Of a DNA stretch of 64,000 nt, positions 46,558 to 55,398 are shown in pieces (position 1 is the first letter of the stretch; each line of letters begins with the position of its first letter). A program made the translations under genes and the position numbers. The DNA lies in the NCBI GenBank assembly GCA_036268455.1, contig DATAUD010000009.1, positions 219,228 through 283,227 on the forward strand. Direction: 5' to 3'. The stretch is from DATAUD01 sp036268455. Lineage in GTDB: Bacteria; Verrucomicrobiota; Verrucomicrobiia; Limisphaerales; Palsa-1400. Under the pieces are notes generated by a model. It saw only the letters and a program-made list of their open reading frames with translations. It had not been told where the DNA came from and ran no database searches.

Positions 46558-49500
46558 ATGAATATGAGAACGCACCACCGTCAACGCGCATTGCCCACTT
46601 TCTTGAAATCCCTGCTGGCTGTTGGTTTTGCATTTGGATCATTATGCATTACAACCTTCGCGCAGCCCTCGGCCCCAACGATCACTACAGACATTTCGCC
46701 GCCGCTTTTGCAGGTTCCGCCCGGATACGTTGTCACCTACTCGGTCGCCGCCGCCGGAAGCCCGCTGAATTATCAGTGGTATTCCAATTCCACGGCCATC
46801 GACGATGCCACAAATTCGAGCTACAGTTTTAGCGCGGCGGTTGGCAGCAATTCCTACTCGTGTATCGTCAGCAACTCCCTCGGCACGGCTCCCACTTCCA
46901 CGGCGGCTGTGGTGGCCTCCACGGTGGCTCCAGTAGTTACATTCAACGGCTTCACGAATTGGTCTGTGCAAGGAACGGGCAATCAAATCGTGGACGACAA
47001 CTCGATTTGGCTGACCGCGGGCGGCACGAGCGAGAATTCCAGCGCGTTTTGCATGACGCCGCAATATATCGAAGGCTTTACCGCCTCTTTCATTTATTAC
47101 CCTTACTTGGGAACCCATATCCCGCAATCAGGCGCCAGCACGGCGCGGGCGGATGGACTTTGTTTTGTGTTGCAGAACACCGCGGCGGGACCGGCCGTTC
47201 TCGGAGGCGGGGGCGGGAGCCTTGGGTATGCAACCCAAATCACTAACAGCGCTGCTTTGCAATTCAACATTTATCCTTCCAGCGCGGACGGCGGAATCGG
47301 CATGGCTTTCAACGTGGGGGGCAAAGTACCGACCACCAGCGGCGGAAACCCGTTTACCACAACGGGCAATGTCGATGTTGACGCCGCCGACCCCATCGCT
47401 GTGACGATTTATTACAATTACGCCTCGAACTTGATGACGGTGAATTTGATGGATCAGTCCAACTACGCCACGTTTACCACCAATGTGACTGTGGGCAATC
47501 TCACCAATGTGGTTCAGAACGCCGCCAATCCGGGCATCGCTTACGTTGGATTTACTGGAGCCACCGGGGGTTCCGCATCAGTGCAGCAGATCAGCGATTT
47601 CACTTATTCTTACAGCCTGCCAGGCCAGCCGGTCATCACCCAAGTCCAGCCGTCAAATGTGAACACCAATCGGGGATCATCTGTTTCTTTTACCGCCACC
47701 GCGACCGGTTCCGGGGTGTCTTATCAATGGTACGATATCAACGGCAATCCCCTCACCACCAACGCTACTCTGACATTGGCCGACGTCCAAACCAATCAGG
47801 CCGGGACTTACACCGTGGTAGCCAGCAATTCTGTTGGCGCTGCCAGTGCATCGGCCATTTTGGCGGTAAGCAGCGGCGCTCCAACGGTCATTTCGGATGT
47901 GGCGCCCACGACGATAAATCTCTACCAGGGGAAATCGGTCACGCTAAGTTTCGGGGTCAGCGGCGACGCTCCCAACTACACGTGGTCATTGAACGGAACC
48001 CCGATCCCTGGGGCCACCGGAGCCAGTTACACTTTCGAGGTCCAGAACGGCGTGAAGACTTACGCTTGCGAAGCCGCCAATGGCGTCAACGGAGGTTCTA
48101 TTGCTTACAGCAGCCCCGCTACAGTCACCGGCGTTCCGACTCCCACTGATACCTACGGCAAGACCGTTCTTGCGGATTCACCCATTTCTTATTGGCGCCT
48201 CAACGACCCGGCAAATTCATCGTCGGCGTACGATTACGTGGGAGGCAATAATGGAACCGTCAACGGCAGTGTGACTTTCGGCGCTCCCCAGTCTTCCGAT
48301 GGCGGGCTGGGTGGTTGCGCCGCTTTTAACAGCAGCGGCGAAGGCAGAATCGACGTTCCTTACAACACAAATCTCAACACAAGTGAGTTCACCGTTGAAG
48401 CCTGGGTTTACGTCAACGCGACAACCGGCACCTATCAATCTCCCATTACTTGCCGCAACACCGGAAATGGCGATCTCGGGTATATTTTCTACTTGAATCC
48501 TTCTCAAGACTGGTCTTATTGGTTTGGCGGCATTAACGCTGCCGGCTTCAACGAAATCACCTATAGCACGGCGGCGACTCTGGACGCCTGGACTCATCTA
48601 GTCGGCACCTGGGACGGCGCCATAATGCGCTTTTACATCAACGGCACTCAGATCGGCGCTTCTACCCCCACTGACAATCCAAAAACCGTCACCCCTGGAA
48701 TGTCAGAGCCTTTGAGCATTGGCGCCGGTGGTTCGGAATTGGCGGCGGGCGAATACTACCTTGACGGGTCCATGGACGAGGTGGCTTATTATGACTACGC
48801 GCTGTCACAGGCCCAGGTTCTGGCTCACTATCAAGCCGCGATCGATTCCCCCAACATCACTCAGGAGCCAACAAACGCCATCACCATCAACGCGGGCGCG
48901 AATTTGGCCCTGACTAGTTCCGCCACCGGGTACGCGCCGTTATCTTATCAATGGCTTTCCAACAACGTTGCACTTGCCGGCCAGACCAATGCCACGCTTG
49001 ACCTGAGCGACGTTCAATCCAGCTTAAGCGGTGTCACTCTGACTCTGGTGGTTTCCAATTCGTACGGTAATGCTCAATCCCCCGGGACATTTATAACGGT
49101 CCTTTCGGGACCTCCTTATCTCGTCACGAACCTCCAGCCCGCCCAACTCGTCCTCTACCAGGGCGAGTCAGAAACTTACTCGGTGACCGCCCAGGGAAAT
49201 GTTCCTTTTTATTATCAATGGACGGAAAACAGCGCCAATATCCCCGGCGCCACCAGTTCCAGCTACACGGCAACTACAGCCAGCGGCACCAACATTTACT
49301 CTGTCAACGTCAGTAATAACTACAACGGCGGCAGCATTACGCCCGGCTCCACGGGAACGCTCATCAGCCAAGCCCCGCCAACCGCTCCTTATCCAGTGAA
49401 GGTTTTGGCGGACCATCCCATCGCTTTTTGGCGTCTTGATGAACCGAATGGCTCGAGTATTGCCAACGATTACGTTGGAGGCCACGACGGCGCTTACAGC

Positions 49501-51717
49501 CAAACCTTGCTTGGCGTGCCCGGCTACAGCCCGCTTGATCTGGATATCGCCGCCGAATTCGGCCCTCTGGCCGGATACAGCGCTGACAGCTACATGCAGG
49601 AGACGGATAATTCCTCTCTGGGAATTCCGCTGATTGATTTTGCGCAGCCGCAAGGTCAGAACGCCGAGTTCTCAATTGAAGCCTGGGTAAACGGCCCATC
49701 CGGCCAGGACACCTCCGGCTCCGCCATCATCGCGAAGGGAAATAGCGGCAGCGATGAATTTGTTTTGGATGCCAGCGCTCCAGGCGGCAAGTTCCGCTTT
49801 TACATTCGCGAAGCCGGCGGCTCCGTTCCTTCCATCTATAGCCCCGTCGGTCCCGATGGCAATTGGCATCATCTCGTTGGAGTGTGCGACGAGGCCAACG
49901 GCTCGATGTATCTCTACGTGGACGGCGCGATTAACGGAACGATCACGGGCCTCGGCGGCCTGGGCCTGGAAGAGTCAACAGTTCCAGTTTCCGTCGGCGC
50001 GCAATTCAATTTGGGCGACTTCAGCTACCAGTTCAATGGAACCATCGACGAGGTTTCCGTTTATAATTACGCGCTGACCCCCGCGCAAGTTCAGGCGCAT
50101 TACACCGCCGCGCCGGAACCGCCTTACTTCACGGTCCAGCCCTCGACCAACATCACCGGCTACATCGGGGAGAAACTGACGCTCGCCGCCAGCGTGTTGG
50201 GGTCCATGCCATTGACCAATCAATGGTTTGTCAACGGCACGCCGATCGCCGGCCAGACTAATCTCTACCTGATCCTGGCGAATCTGCCTTCCGGCACTAA
50301 TACTTATGTTCTGGCCGTTTCCAACGAATACGGCTTTACCAATTCGGCGCCGGCAATCGTTCAAGTTCCGGCCGGCTCAGGCCCGCCCCAATTGCTCGCC
50401 GATATCGAGCCCCTGTCCCCGACAATATTCATTGGACAATCCGTGACGTTCTCCGTCAGCGCCACCGGTCTTGCTCCGCTGGATTATCAGTGGTGGTTTG
50501 ACAACTCGGCGATCACTGGCGCGACGAACGAAAGCTACACAATCCCGAATGTAACGTCCAATGACGCGGGCACTTATTACTGTGTCATTAGTAATTCAGT
50601 CAGCACCGTCAATAGCAGCACCGCGACGCTGGCAGTTCAACCGCTTCCCGCCAATCCTTATTCGTTGACAATCATTGCGGACCATCCTGTGGCCTATTAC
50701 CGGTTGGACGAAACCAACGGCAGCGCCATCGGCTACGATTATGTGGGCGGCAACAATGGCATCTACAGCAACACATCCGAAATCTTCCACATCCCAGGCG
50801 CTTTTGGTTCGCTCTATGACGAGGACACCGCCGCCTACTTCGGCACCAACGACGATCTGAATACATTCCTTGGCGGCACCATTACCAACGTGGACTTCGC
50901 CGTCCCCAACGGTGGCAACGGCGCGTTTTCCGTTGAGGCATGGGCGAAGGGATTGCCAGGGGTAAATCAGACGAGCGGCGGCGCCATCGTCGCAAAAGGC
51001 GTCGGAAACGGCGATGAACAGTTTGCCATGGATGCCCATTCCGGCTTCCGTTTCTATGTCCGAAACGCTCTGTCCGCCACGTCGGTTGCTGGCGCGCAAT
51101 CCGCATCGACTGTCGGCGGGAGCATCGTGTCTGGGAACTGGCAAATGGACGGCAACTGGCACCATGTCGTCGGCGTATGCGATCAGGCAAACAACAATAT
51201 TCTACTTTACGTCGATGGCTCGCTTGTCGGCCCGAACATCATTACCAATGGCGTCGTGCCGCCTCTTGCAATAGCCAAGGACATGGGCCACAACGGCTCT
51301 ACCGGCACCAACGGCGAAATTTTCGCTGGAGAAGGCATCCATGAACCTGCGGATATTGGCCCCGCCTACTGGTACGCCAATTCTGTCAGCATCGGGGCTC
51401 GTAACAACAACTCCGGTTCCGCCGGCAACACGCTGAACTTCCAGGGCGGAGTTGACGAAGTCGCCCTCTATAACTACGTCCTTAGTCCGTTGCAGGTCTC
51501 CAACCATTTTGCTGTCGCCAAGGACGTGCCGGTGCCGCTGGTCCTTCAGTTTACCAACGGGCAACCGGTCTTGACGTGGTCGGGCGCCTGGATTAGTTCC
51601 ACGCTCCAATCGACAACGAATCTGAGTGGACCGTGGACGACTGTCCCAGGAGCCACCTCGCCGTATCTGGTTCCAACTACAGCCCCCGCGCAGTTCTATC
51701 GTGTCAAACTATTCTAA
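46558..51717 (+). CDS. Secreted lectin/Ig/LamG multidomain protein
   Basis: About 1,719 residues from the ATG at 46558; GTG at 46543 and ATG at 46564 are other choices. A signal peptide (FLKSLLAVGFAFGSLCITTFAQ) is followed by an Ig-like domain, then a legume-lectin-like domain (ADGLCFVLQNT, IGMAFNVGGK). Further Ig-like modules alternate with three LamG/concanavalin-type domains. Each LamG domain opens alike: PISYWRLNDPANSSS, PIAFWRLDEPNGSS and PVAYYRLDETNGSA, each followed by YDYVGG or NDYVGG. It ends with the WxxxLQSTTNLSGPW...QFYRVKLF module. It probably binds glycans at the surface. The last 17 bases overlap the prepilin-like gene. Confidence 0.88.
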   Translation: MNMRTHHRQRALPTFLKSLLAVGFAFGSLCITTFAQPSAPTITTDISPPLLQVPPGYVVTYSVAAAGSPLNYQWYSNSTAIDDATNSSYSFSAAVGSNSYSCIVSNSLGTAPTSTAAVVASTVAPVVTFNGFTNWSVQGTGNQIVDDNSIWLTAGGTSENSSAFCMTPQYIEGFTASFIYYPYLGTHIPQSGASTARADGLCFVLQNTAAGPAVLGGGGGSLGYATQITNSAALQFNIYPSSADGGIGMAFNVGGKVPTTSGGNPFTTTGNVDVDAADPIAVTIYYNYASNLMTVNLMDQSNYATFTTNVTVGNLTNVVQNAANPGIAYVGFTGATGGSASVQQISDFTYSYSLPGQPVITQVQPSNVNTNRGSSVSFTATATGSGVSYQWYDINGNPLTTNATLTLADVQTNQAGTYTVVASNSVGAASASAILAVSSGAPTVISDVAPTTINLYQGKSVTLSFGVSGDAPNYTWSLNGTPIPGATGASYTFEVQNGVKTYACEAANGVNGGSIAYSSPATVTGVPTPTDTYGKTVLADSPISYWRLNDPANSSSAYDYVGGNNGTVNGSVTFGAPQSSDGGLGGCAAFNSSGEGRIDVPYNTNLNTSEFTVEAWVYVNATTGTYQSPITCRNTGNGDLGYIFYLNPSQDWSYWFGGINAAGFNEITYSTAATLDAWTHLVGTWDGAIMRFYINGTQIGASTPTDNPKTVTPGMSEPLSIGAGGSELAAGEYYLDGSMDEVAYYDYALSQAQVLAHYQAAIDSPNITQEPTNAITINAGANLALTSSATGYAPLSYQWLSNNVALAGQTNATLDLSDVQSSLSGVTLTLVVSNSYGNAQSPGTFITVLSGPPYLVTNLQPAQLVLYQGESETYSVTAQGNVPFYYQWTENSANIPGATSSSYTATTASGTNIYSVNVSNNYNGGSITPGSTGTLISQAPPTAPYPVKVLADHPIAFWRLDEPNGSSIANDYVGGHDGAYSQTLLGVPGYSPLDLDIAAEFGPLAGYSADSYMQETDNSSLGIPLIDFAQPQGQNAEFSIEAWVNGPSGQDTSGSAIIAKGNSGSDEFVLDASAPGGKFRFYIREAGGSVPSIYSPVGPDGNWHHLVGVCDEANGSMYLYVDGAINGTITGLGGLGLEESTVPVSVGAQFNLGDFSYQFNGTIDEVSVYNYALTPAQVQAHYTAAPEPPYFTVQPSTNITGYIGEKLTLAASVLGSMPLTNQWFVNGTPIAGQTNLYLILANLPSGTNTYVLAVSNEYGFTNSAPAIVQVPAGSGPPQLLADIEPLSPTIFIGQSVTFSVSATGLAPLDYQWWFDNSAITGATNESYTIPNVTSNDAGTYYCVISNSVSTVNSSTATLAVQPLPANPYSLTIIADHPVAYYRLDETNGSAIGYDYVGGNNGIYSNTSEIFHIPGAFGSLYDEDTAAYFGTNDDLNTFLGGTITNVDFAVPNGGNGAFSVEAWAKGLPGVNQTSGGAIVAKGVGNGDEQFAMDAHSGFRFYVRNALSATSVAGAQSASTVGGSIVSGNWQMDGNWHHVVGVCDQANNNILLYVDGSLVGPNIITNGVVPPLAIAKDMGHNGSTGTNGEIFAGEGIHEPADIGPAYWYANSVSIGARNNNSGSAGNTLNFQGGVDEVALYNYVLSPLQVSNHFAVAKDVPVPLVLQFTNGQPVLTWSGAWISSTLQSTTNLSGPWTTVPGATSPYLVPTTAPAQFYRVKLF

Positions 51718-52459
51718 AACACGTGGGAATTGCGGCGGTTTTACTCTGATTGAGTTATTGGTGGTGATTGCGATCATCGCCATCCTGGCGGCCTTGCTCT
51801 TGCCGGCGCTGGCAAAGGCAAAGGCCCAAAGCCAGTCCGCCAAGTGTCAAAGCAACGAAAAGCAAATCGCCGCCTGTTATTTCATGTATTCGCAGGACAA
51901 TTCGGATTACCTCCCAAGCGCCGGTTGCTACTACGCGGGCAACGAGTTGCCGCTGGGCTGGTTCATGGAAATCTCGCCTTATATCAACAATAAAAACACC
52001 AACTTCGAGTCCATCCTCAACCCGATTTCGGCAAAAAACACGGTTATCGCCTGTCCGTCAGCCAACCTTGGCGATACCATTCCTTCATCCATCCCGGGGT
52101 ATCTGGCTTATGGCGGTTATGGACACAATTTCGACTTCCTTGGTTACGACATGACGACGGACCCGCACGTCAAACTTGGAACGATCAGCAAACCAGTCTC
52201 ATGCTGCATGAACGGCGACGCCCTTGATCCGGCCCCGGGGCTGCAATGGTACAACTACGGCTATCTCTATCCTTCCAGCCAAAAGCCAGACAACAGCACC
52301 GGCGGCCCATACTTCTTTGTGCGGCACGATATAGGGGATAATTATAGTTGGGCCGACGGCCACGTCGCCTTGACCACATGGAAAGTCATGTCCAACGGAG
52401 TCAGCGGCGTGATCGATTGGTATTACATGCCCACCCCAACCTCGATACCGAGCGGCTAG
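51701..52459 (+). CDS. Prepilin-type secreted protein with H-X9-DG motif
   Basis: 252 residues from the GTG at 51701. Type IV prepilin cleavage signal GGFTLIELLVVIAIIAIL begins near residue 12, followed by LPALAKAKAQSQSAKC. The C-terminal part has FFVRHDIGDNYSWADGHV, the H-x9-DG motif of prepilin-like proteins that are expanded in Verrucomicrobiota, Lentisphaerae and Planctomycetes. It should be cleaved by a prepilin peptidase and held in the inner membrane or passed to a type II secretion-like machine. It starts inside the end of the LamG gene (17-base overlap), so the two are translated together. Confidence 0.9.
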   Translation: MSNYSKTRGNCGGFTLIELLVVIAIIAILAALLLPALAKAKAQSQSAKCQSNEKQIAACYFMYSQDNSDYLPSAGCYYAGNELPLGWFMEISPYINNKNTNFESILNPISAKNTVIACPSANLGDTIPSSIPGYLAYGGYGHNFDFLGYDMTTDPHVKLGTISKPVSCCMNGDALDPAPGLQWYNYGYLYPSSQKPDNSTGGPYFFVRHDIGDNYSWADGHVALTTWKVMSNGVSGVIDWYYMPTPTSIPSG

Positions 52460-52595
52460 TTTTCAGGAGCTTTAATGGCGGGATTTTGCCTGATTTGCCG
52501 AGCGCCGTAATGCTCCCCAGCGCGAATTCGATGATGCGCCATATTCATCTTGCTGCGACATGGATGATGAGATATTTTTTTCTTAGCGAGAAAAC

Positions 52596-52636
52596 CGGAG
52601 AGGTGGCTGAGTGGCCGAAAGCGGCGGTTTGCTAAA
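52596..52636 (+). repeat. attL: 41-bp copy of the tRNA-Ser(GCT) 5' half
   Basis: Identical to 63564-63604. It starts one base before the tRNA acceptor stem (GGAGAGG) and ends in the anticodon loop (TTGCTAAA). The sequence then diverges (GCGTGGTAGG), so this copy cannot make a tRNA. Confidence 0.95.
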
Positions 52637-52711
52637 GCGTGGTAGGCTTCTTGGGAATACGTTTATAAGAACAACGTCCTTAACCCCAAATACTTACGTG
52701 ATATGGTTTTC

Positions 52712-52740
52712 TTGACAAGATGAAGTGTCGTGACGATATA
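52712..52740 (+). promoter_or_regulatory. Possible sigma-70-type promoter
   Basis: TTGACA at 52712-52717, 17-base spacing, then GATATA at 52735-52740. The -35 is perfect and the -10 is weak. It reads toward the excisionase-like gene, 130 bases downstream, in the 230-base gene-free stretch after attL. Confidence 0.35.
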
Positions 52741-52869
52741 CGACTGTGACGTGTCATTATCTGTCATTACTCTTGCGACTGATTACGACACGAACACTTG
52801 TTTGGGTTGACGTTCAGCCTTTGGTGACAAGTGCGCGACTTAATGCGCCCTTAAACGAAAGGTTTGATT

Positions 52870-53067
52870 ATGCCAACAGAAACGACAGTTCCAGAACGAT
52901 ACGAGACGAAAAGGGAGGTTGCCGTTCGCCTGCGATGCAATACGCGGACGATTGACCGTTGGATGAAGCGCGGAATGCCCCACCTCAAATTTGGGAAGCG
53001 CCGAGTCCTTTTCATTCCGGGCGCGGTTGATACGTTCATCGCTACGGTTGCGGCAGGCGTCAAATAA
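52870..53067 (+). CDS. Excisionase-like small HTH protein
   Basis: 65 residues from the ATG at 52870. MerR/HTH_17-type motif: YETKREVAVRLRCNTRTIDRWMKR, then GMPHLKFGKRRVLFIPGAVDTF (quoted in parts KREVAVRLRCNTRTIDRW and PHLKFGKRRVLFIPG). This is the typical helix-turn-helix plus wing of excisionases and recombination directionality factors. It sits next to attL, at the opposite end to the integrase. Expected to bind att DNA and steer excision. A hairpin follows directly. Confidence 0.8.
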   Translation: MPTETTVPERYETKREVAVRLRCNTRTIDRWMKRGMPHLKFGKRRVLFIPGAVDTFIATVAAGVK

Positions 53068-53071
53068 AAAA

Positions 53072-53102
53072 CCCGCCCTGGCGTTAAACCAGGACGGGCG
53101 GG
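53072..53102 (+). terminator. GC-rich hairpin after the excisionase-like gene
   Basis: CCCGCCC pairs with GGGCGGG, with an inner CCTGG/CCAGG and loop. No T-run follows, so termination would be weak or factor-dependent. Confidence 0.5.
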
Positions 53103-53118
53103 CTAACTCTCGATTTCA

Positions 53119-53871
53119 ATGAATTGGCAACGTCAACTTCACCTTCGTCACAACGGAAAGGGGTCTCGGGTCGCTTGGGCGTGGCAGGACAAAAAGGCTC
53201 TCAGGACCATCCGGGAGCGATTTGACGGTAGTTCTCTGGTGTCGATTGCCCTTGCAGTTTACATGGCACTTACCGAGATCGCGAGTGATAAGCAAAGCGA
53301 AACTTTTGAAACGACGCTACTTTGGATTGCACTGATGGCCGGGGCATCGGTGTCGAGCGTCAAACGCATTATTCCTGATCTTGAGGCCATCTCAATTATC
53401 AATGTGCGGCGCACACAACAGGGCGGAAAAGGCCCTTCCACCTACTCTCTCCTGTCGATAGTTCAGGCAGAGCCGTCTAAGGTTCAAACAGAGCCTTCGA
53501 TAGCTCTGAGTCGAAACACGCCTTCCAGAGCTGCATTAGAAGAATCTAAGAAGAAGAAGAAACAATTAAAGGAAGAATGTGGCGATGCGGTTGCATCGCC
53601 CCGCCAATCACTCGATTTGGCTGGCTCTGAGGAGGAACCGGAAGTGTTTCCCGCATTGAGCCGGATTCTTCTTGCCAACCTTCTCACGCCTGGGACTTCG
53701 CGTAGGTGGATGGCTTTGGTTCGGAGCGACCCTCAAATTTTCAATGAGTCGTTTGAAGAATACGAGCGCACACTTCGGCGCGGCGGGAAGGTCACTTCCC
53801 CTCTCGACTGGATTGAGGCCACATGCGAAGGAAAGGGCGGTAGCACGGCTGATGGCTATGATTGCACCTGA
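53119..53871 (+). CDS. Putative replication/HTH protein of the element
   Basis: 250 residues. The N-terminal 100 look like a winged-helix domain of the phage replication-initiator or replisome-organiser type (FDGSSLVSIALAVYMALTEI, ASVSSVKRIIPDLEAISIIN). A low-complexity lysine stretch (EESKKKKKQLKEE) links it to a C-terminal segment (ALSRILLANLLTPGTSRRW ... GGKVTSPLDWIEATCEGKG), which resembles the C-terminal parts of phage primosome proteins. No helicase or primase motif is present. Likely starts element replication, but this is inferred from fold and position. Confidence 0.55.
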   Translation: MNWQRQLHLRHNGKGSRVAWAWQDKKALRTIRERFDGSSLVSIALAVYMALTEIASDKQSETFETTLLWIALMAGASVSSVKRIIPDLEAISIINVRRTQQGGKGPSTYSLLSIVQAEPSKVQTEPSIALSRNTPSRAALEESKKKKKQLKEECGDAVASPRQSLDLAGSEEEPEVFPALSRILLANLLTPGTSRRWMALVRSDPQIFNESFEEYERTLRRGGKVTSPLDWIEATCEGKGGSTADGYDCT

Positions 53872-53883
53872 AAACTGTCGCGG

Positions 53884-54183
53884 TTAAGAGAGGATCGGTA
53901 TTTTACCCTTCTCACCGTCCCGTGTTGCACGCTCAATGCCGCATAGATAGCCCAAAAGTTCCTTTGCGCGCGCATTTCCTCCATTGGCGCTTTCTTCGAG
54001 TCGAGTTGCTTTATCCATCCACCGCCAAGCTGTCGGTTGCGAGATGCCGCAATAGTCGCGGACAAAGAGCAACCATTGTCCATGTTTTAATTTCCGGCGC
54101 TTTTTGTTCAACATCCTTCCCATTTGAAGATTGGAGGTCAAAAATGCCAAATTTTTCTTGGCCTTGATTTCGGTGTAACCCAT
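53884..54183 (-). CDS. Small HTH protein, opposite strand
   Basis: 99 residues. KHGQWLLFVRDYCGISQPTAWRWMDKATRL (read as LKHGQWLLFVRDYCGIS and QPTAWRWMDKATRL) resembles the core of DUF3102-type phage proteins, which contain a helix-turn-helix. It is the only early gene on the minus strand. It converges with the replication-type gene and diverges from the small gene at 54277, a layout common for a regulator in the switch region of a phage or satellite. Function not known. Confidence 0.6.
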   Translation of the reverse strand: MGYTEIKAKKNLAFLTSNLQMGRMLNKKRRKLKHGQWLLFVRDYCGISQPTAWRWMDKATRLEESANGGNARAKELLGYLCGIERATRDGEKGKIPILS

Positions 54184-54276
54184 TCAAGAGTATGTGCTTT
54201 TCGGGTAAATCGTGCAAGTCAAATTATTCATGGTGAATGGTTATCACTTTCGCAACTGACGTTCCCGCTATGGTGT

Positions 54277-54483
54277 ATGAAGGAATATTTTGGGACGGGC
54301 GCGGTAGCCCGAATCTTGAACAAATCGACTGTGGCAGTGCGCCAAGCGATTCAACGCGGAATTGTCGAACCCGATGCGATGTATCGGCATGAAAACGGCA
54401 CACACGAGGCGCTTTTCCTTCCGAGGACTCTTGATGAACTGAGGCTCGATCCGGCCCGTGAAAGGGAGGTCGTATGCCAGTGA
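54277..54483 (+). CDS. Small DNA-binding-like protein
   Basis: 68 residues from the ATG at 54277 (earlier codons in this frame overlap the minus-strand gene and are non-coding in look). MKEYFGTGAVARILNKSTVAV and RQAIQRGIVEPDAMY look like a helix-turn-helix: residues 6-25 could be the recognition unit. It overlaps the next gene by 10 bases, so it heads the co-transcribed set 54277-56993. No family assignment. Confidence 0.55.
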   Translation: MKEYFGTGAVARILNKSTVAVRQAIQRGIVEPDAMYRHENGTHEALFLPRTLDELRLDPAREREVVCQ

Positions 54484-55049
54484 ACCGGGATCAAAATGAC
54501 ATTCTTGCCGAGAATGATCGGTTAACTGCGCAAGCGCGGGAGTTTCGTATTCTGTTAATTCAAAGCGGCGGGGAAACGGTCGAAGCGCCGAAGTTGGAAG
54601 GCTCTGACCTCATTACCCGGAATGAAGTGCTGCGGACCCACAATGACGATGTAGTGCGGCGGCTGGCGGCGCATTTGCTCGCCCGCAATCCCCAGGCCAA
54701 ATCAATCGACCACATTGAAGCCATCGTTGAACTAAACAGATCGCTGCAAACGGAATTGGGCGCGGCGAGGGCGGCTCTTACTGAGCGGGATTCAACCATC
54801 AAGGCAATGACCGAAAAATATCACGACTTCGATGAGGCGCTTGCGCGGCGCACTGCTGAGGAGGTCGCAAGGCTCGGCATCAGCACTTCAGCCATTCGTC
54901 AACCGAAGGCCGGCGCGGCAGTTGTGCCCGGATTGGACGGCGCAACTCAACAGACCGATGCCAGCGGAAAACCGGTTGCGCGGAACTATACCGACGAGGT
55001 TTTGCAGCATCAGGCAGACCACGGGAAAACGCCAATTAAACGAAAATAA
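54474..55049 (+). CDS. Unknown element protein with C-terminal NYT-LQHQ motif
   Basis: 191 residues. It is charged and partly coiled-coil (ILAENDRLTAQAREFRILL; AIVELNRSLQTELGAARAAL). Its C-terminal tail (RNYTDEVLQHQADHGKTP) is nearly repeated at the very N terminus of the next protein (KNYTEQILQHQSENGKTP). The stop overlaps the next ATG as TAATG. I do not recognise the family. The placement just before an S49 peptidase could fit a scaffold-like or head-assembly role, but that is a guess. Confidence 0.6.
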   Translation: MPVNRDQNDILAENDRLTAQAREFRILLIQSGGETVEAPKLEGSDLITRNEVLRTHNDDVVRRLAAHLLARNPQAKSIDHIEAIVELNRSLQTELGAARAALTERDSTIKAMTEKYHDFDEALARRTAEEVARLGISTSAIRQPKAGAAVVPGLDGATQQTDASGKPVARNYTDEVLQHQADHGKTPIKRK

Positions 55050-55390
55050 TGAAAAACTATACCGAGCAGATTTTGCAGCACCAATCGGAAAACGGCAAGA
55101 CACCTGTGCCGGTCCTCACAGCGGAGGAGCAGGCTTCCATGTCAGAATCACCGGCTCCGCATCAGGTAGCGTCCACTGTCGAAAGCGCGGTTGTGGAAGG
55201 CAGGCTTGCGGCTGCTTATGCAAAAATGACGCCGGATCAGGTAAAATCGCTGACCTGGCATCAGAAAATCCTGATCGCTCAGGGCAAGTCCTTGGACGTG
55301 GACGCTTCCGACGCAACGGAGCGCGGCGCGGAGTCATCCAATTATACCGGGCGTTGCCGTGCGGCTCGCAAAAATGAGGGGGGACGATAA
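55049..55390 (+). CDS. Unknown element protein with N-terminal NYT-LQHQ motif
   Basis: 113 residues, opening MKNYTEQILQHQSENGKTP, which repeats the tail of the previous protein. The middle (SESPAPHQVASTVESAVVEG) is low-complexity; the helical part is MTPDQVKSLTWHQKILIAQGK. It starts on the stop codon of its neighbour (TAATG) and ends 8 bases before the next gene. The shared motif suggests both proteins bind the same partner or each other. No known family. Confidence 0.6.
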   Translation: MKNYTEQILQHQSENGKTPVPVLTAEEQASMSESPAPHQVASTVESAVVEGRLAAAYAKMTPDQVKSLTWHQKILIAQGKSLDVDASDATERGAESSNYTGRCRAARKNEGGR

Positions 55391-55398
55391 GGAACTTT

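Noticed and set aside
53862..54167. 101-codon plus-strand frame antisense to the small HTH gene
   Set aside because: No motif; the minus-strand frame has a recognisable HTH-like core and better composition.
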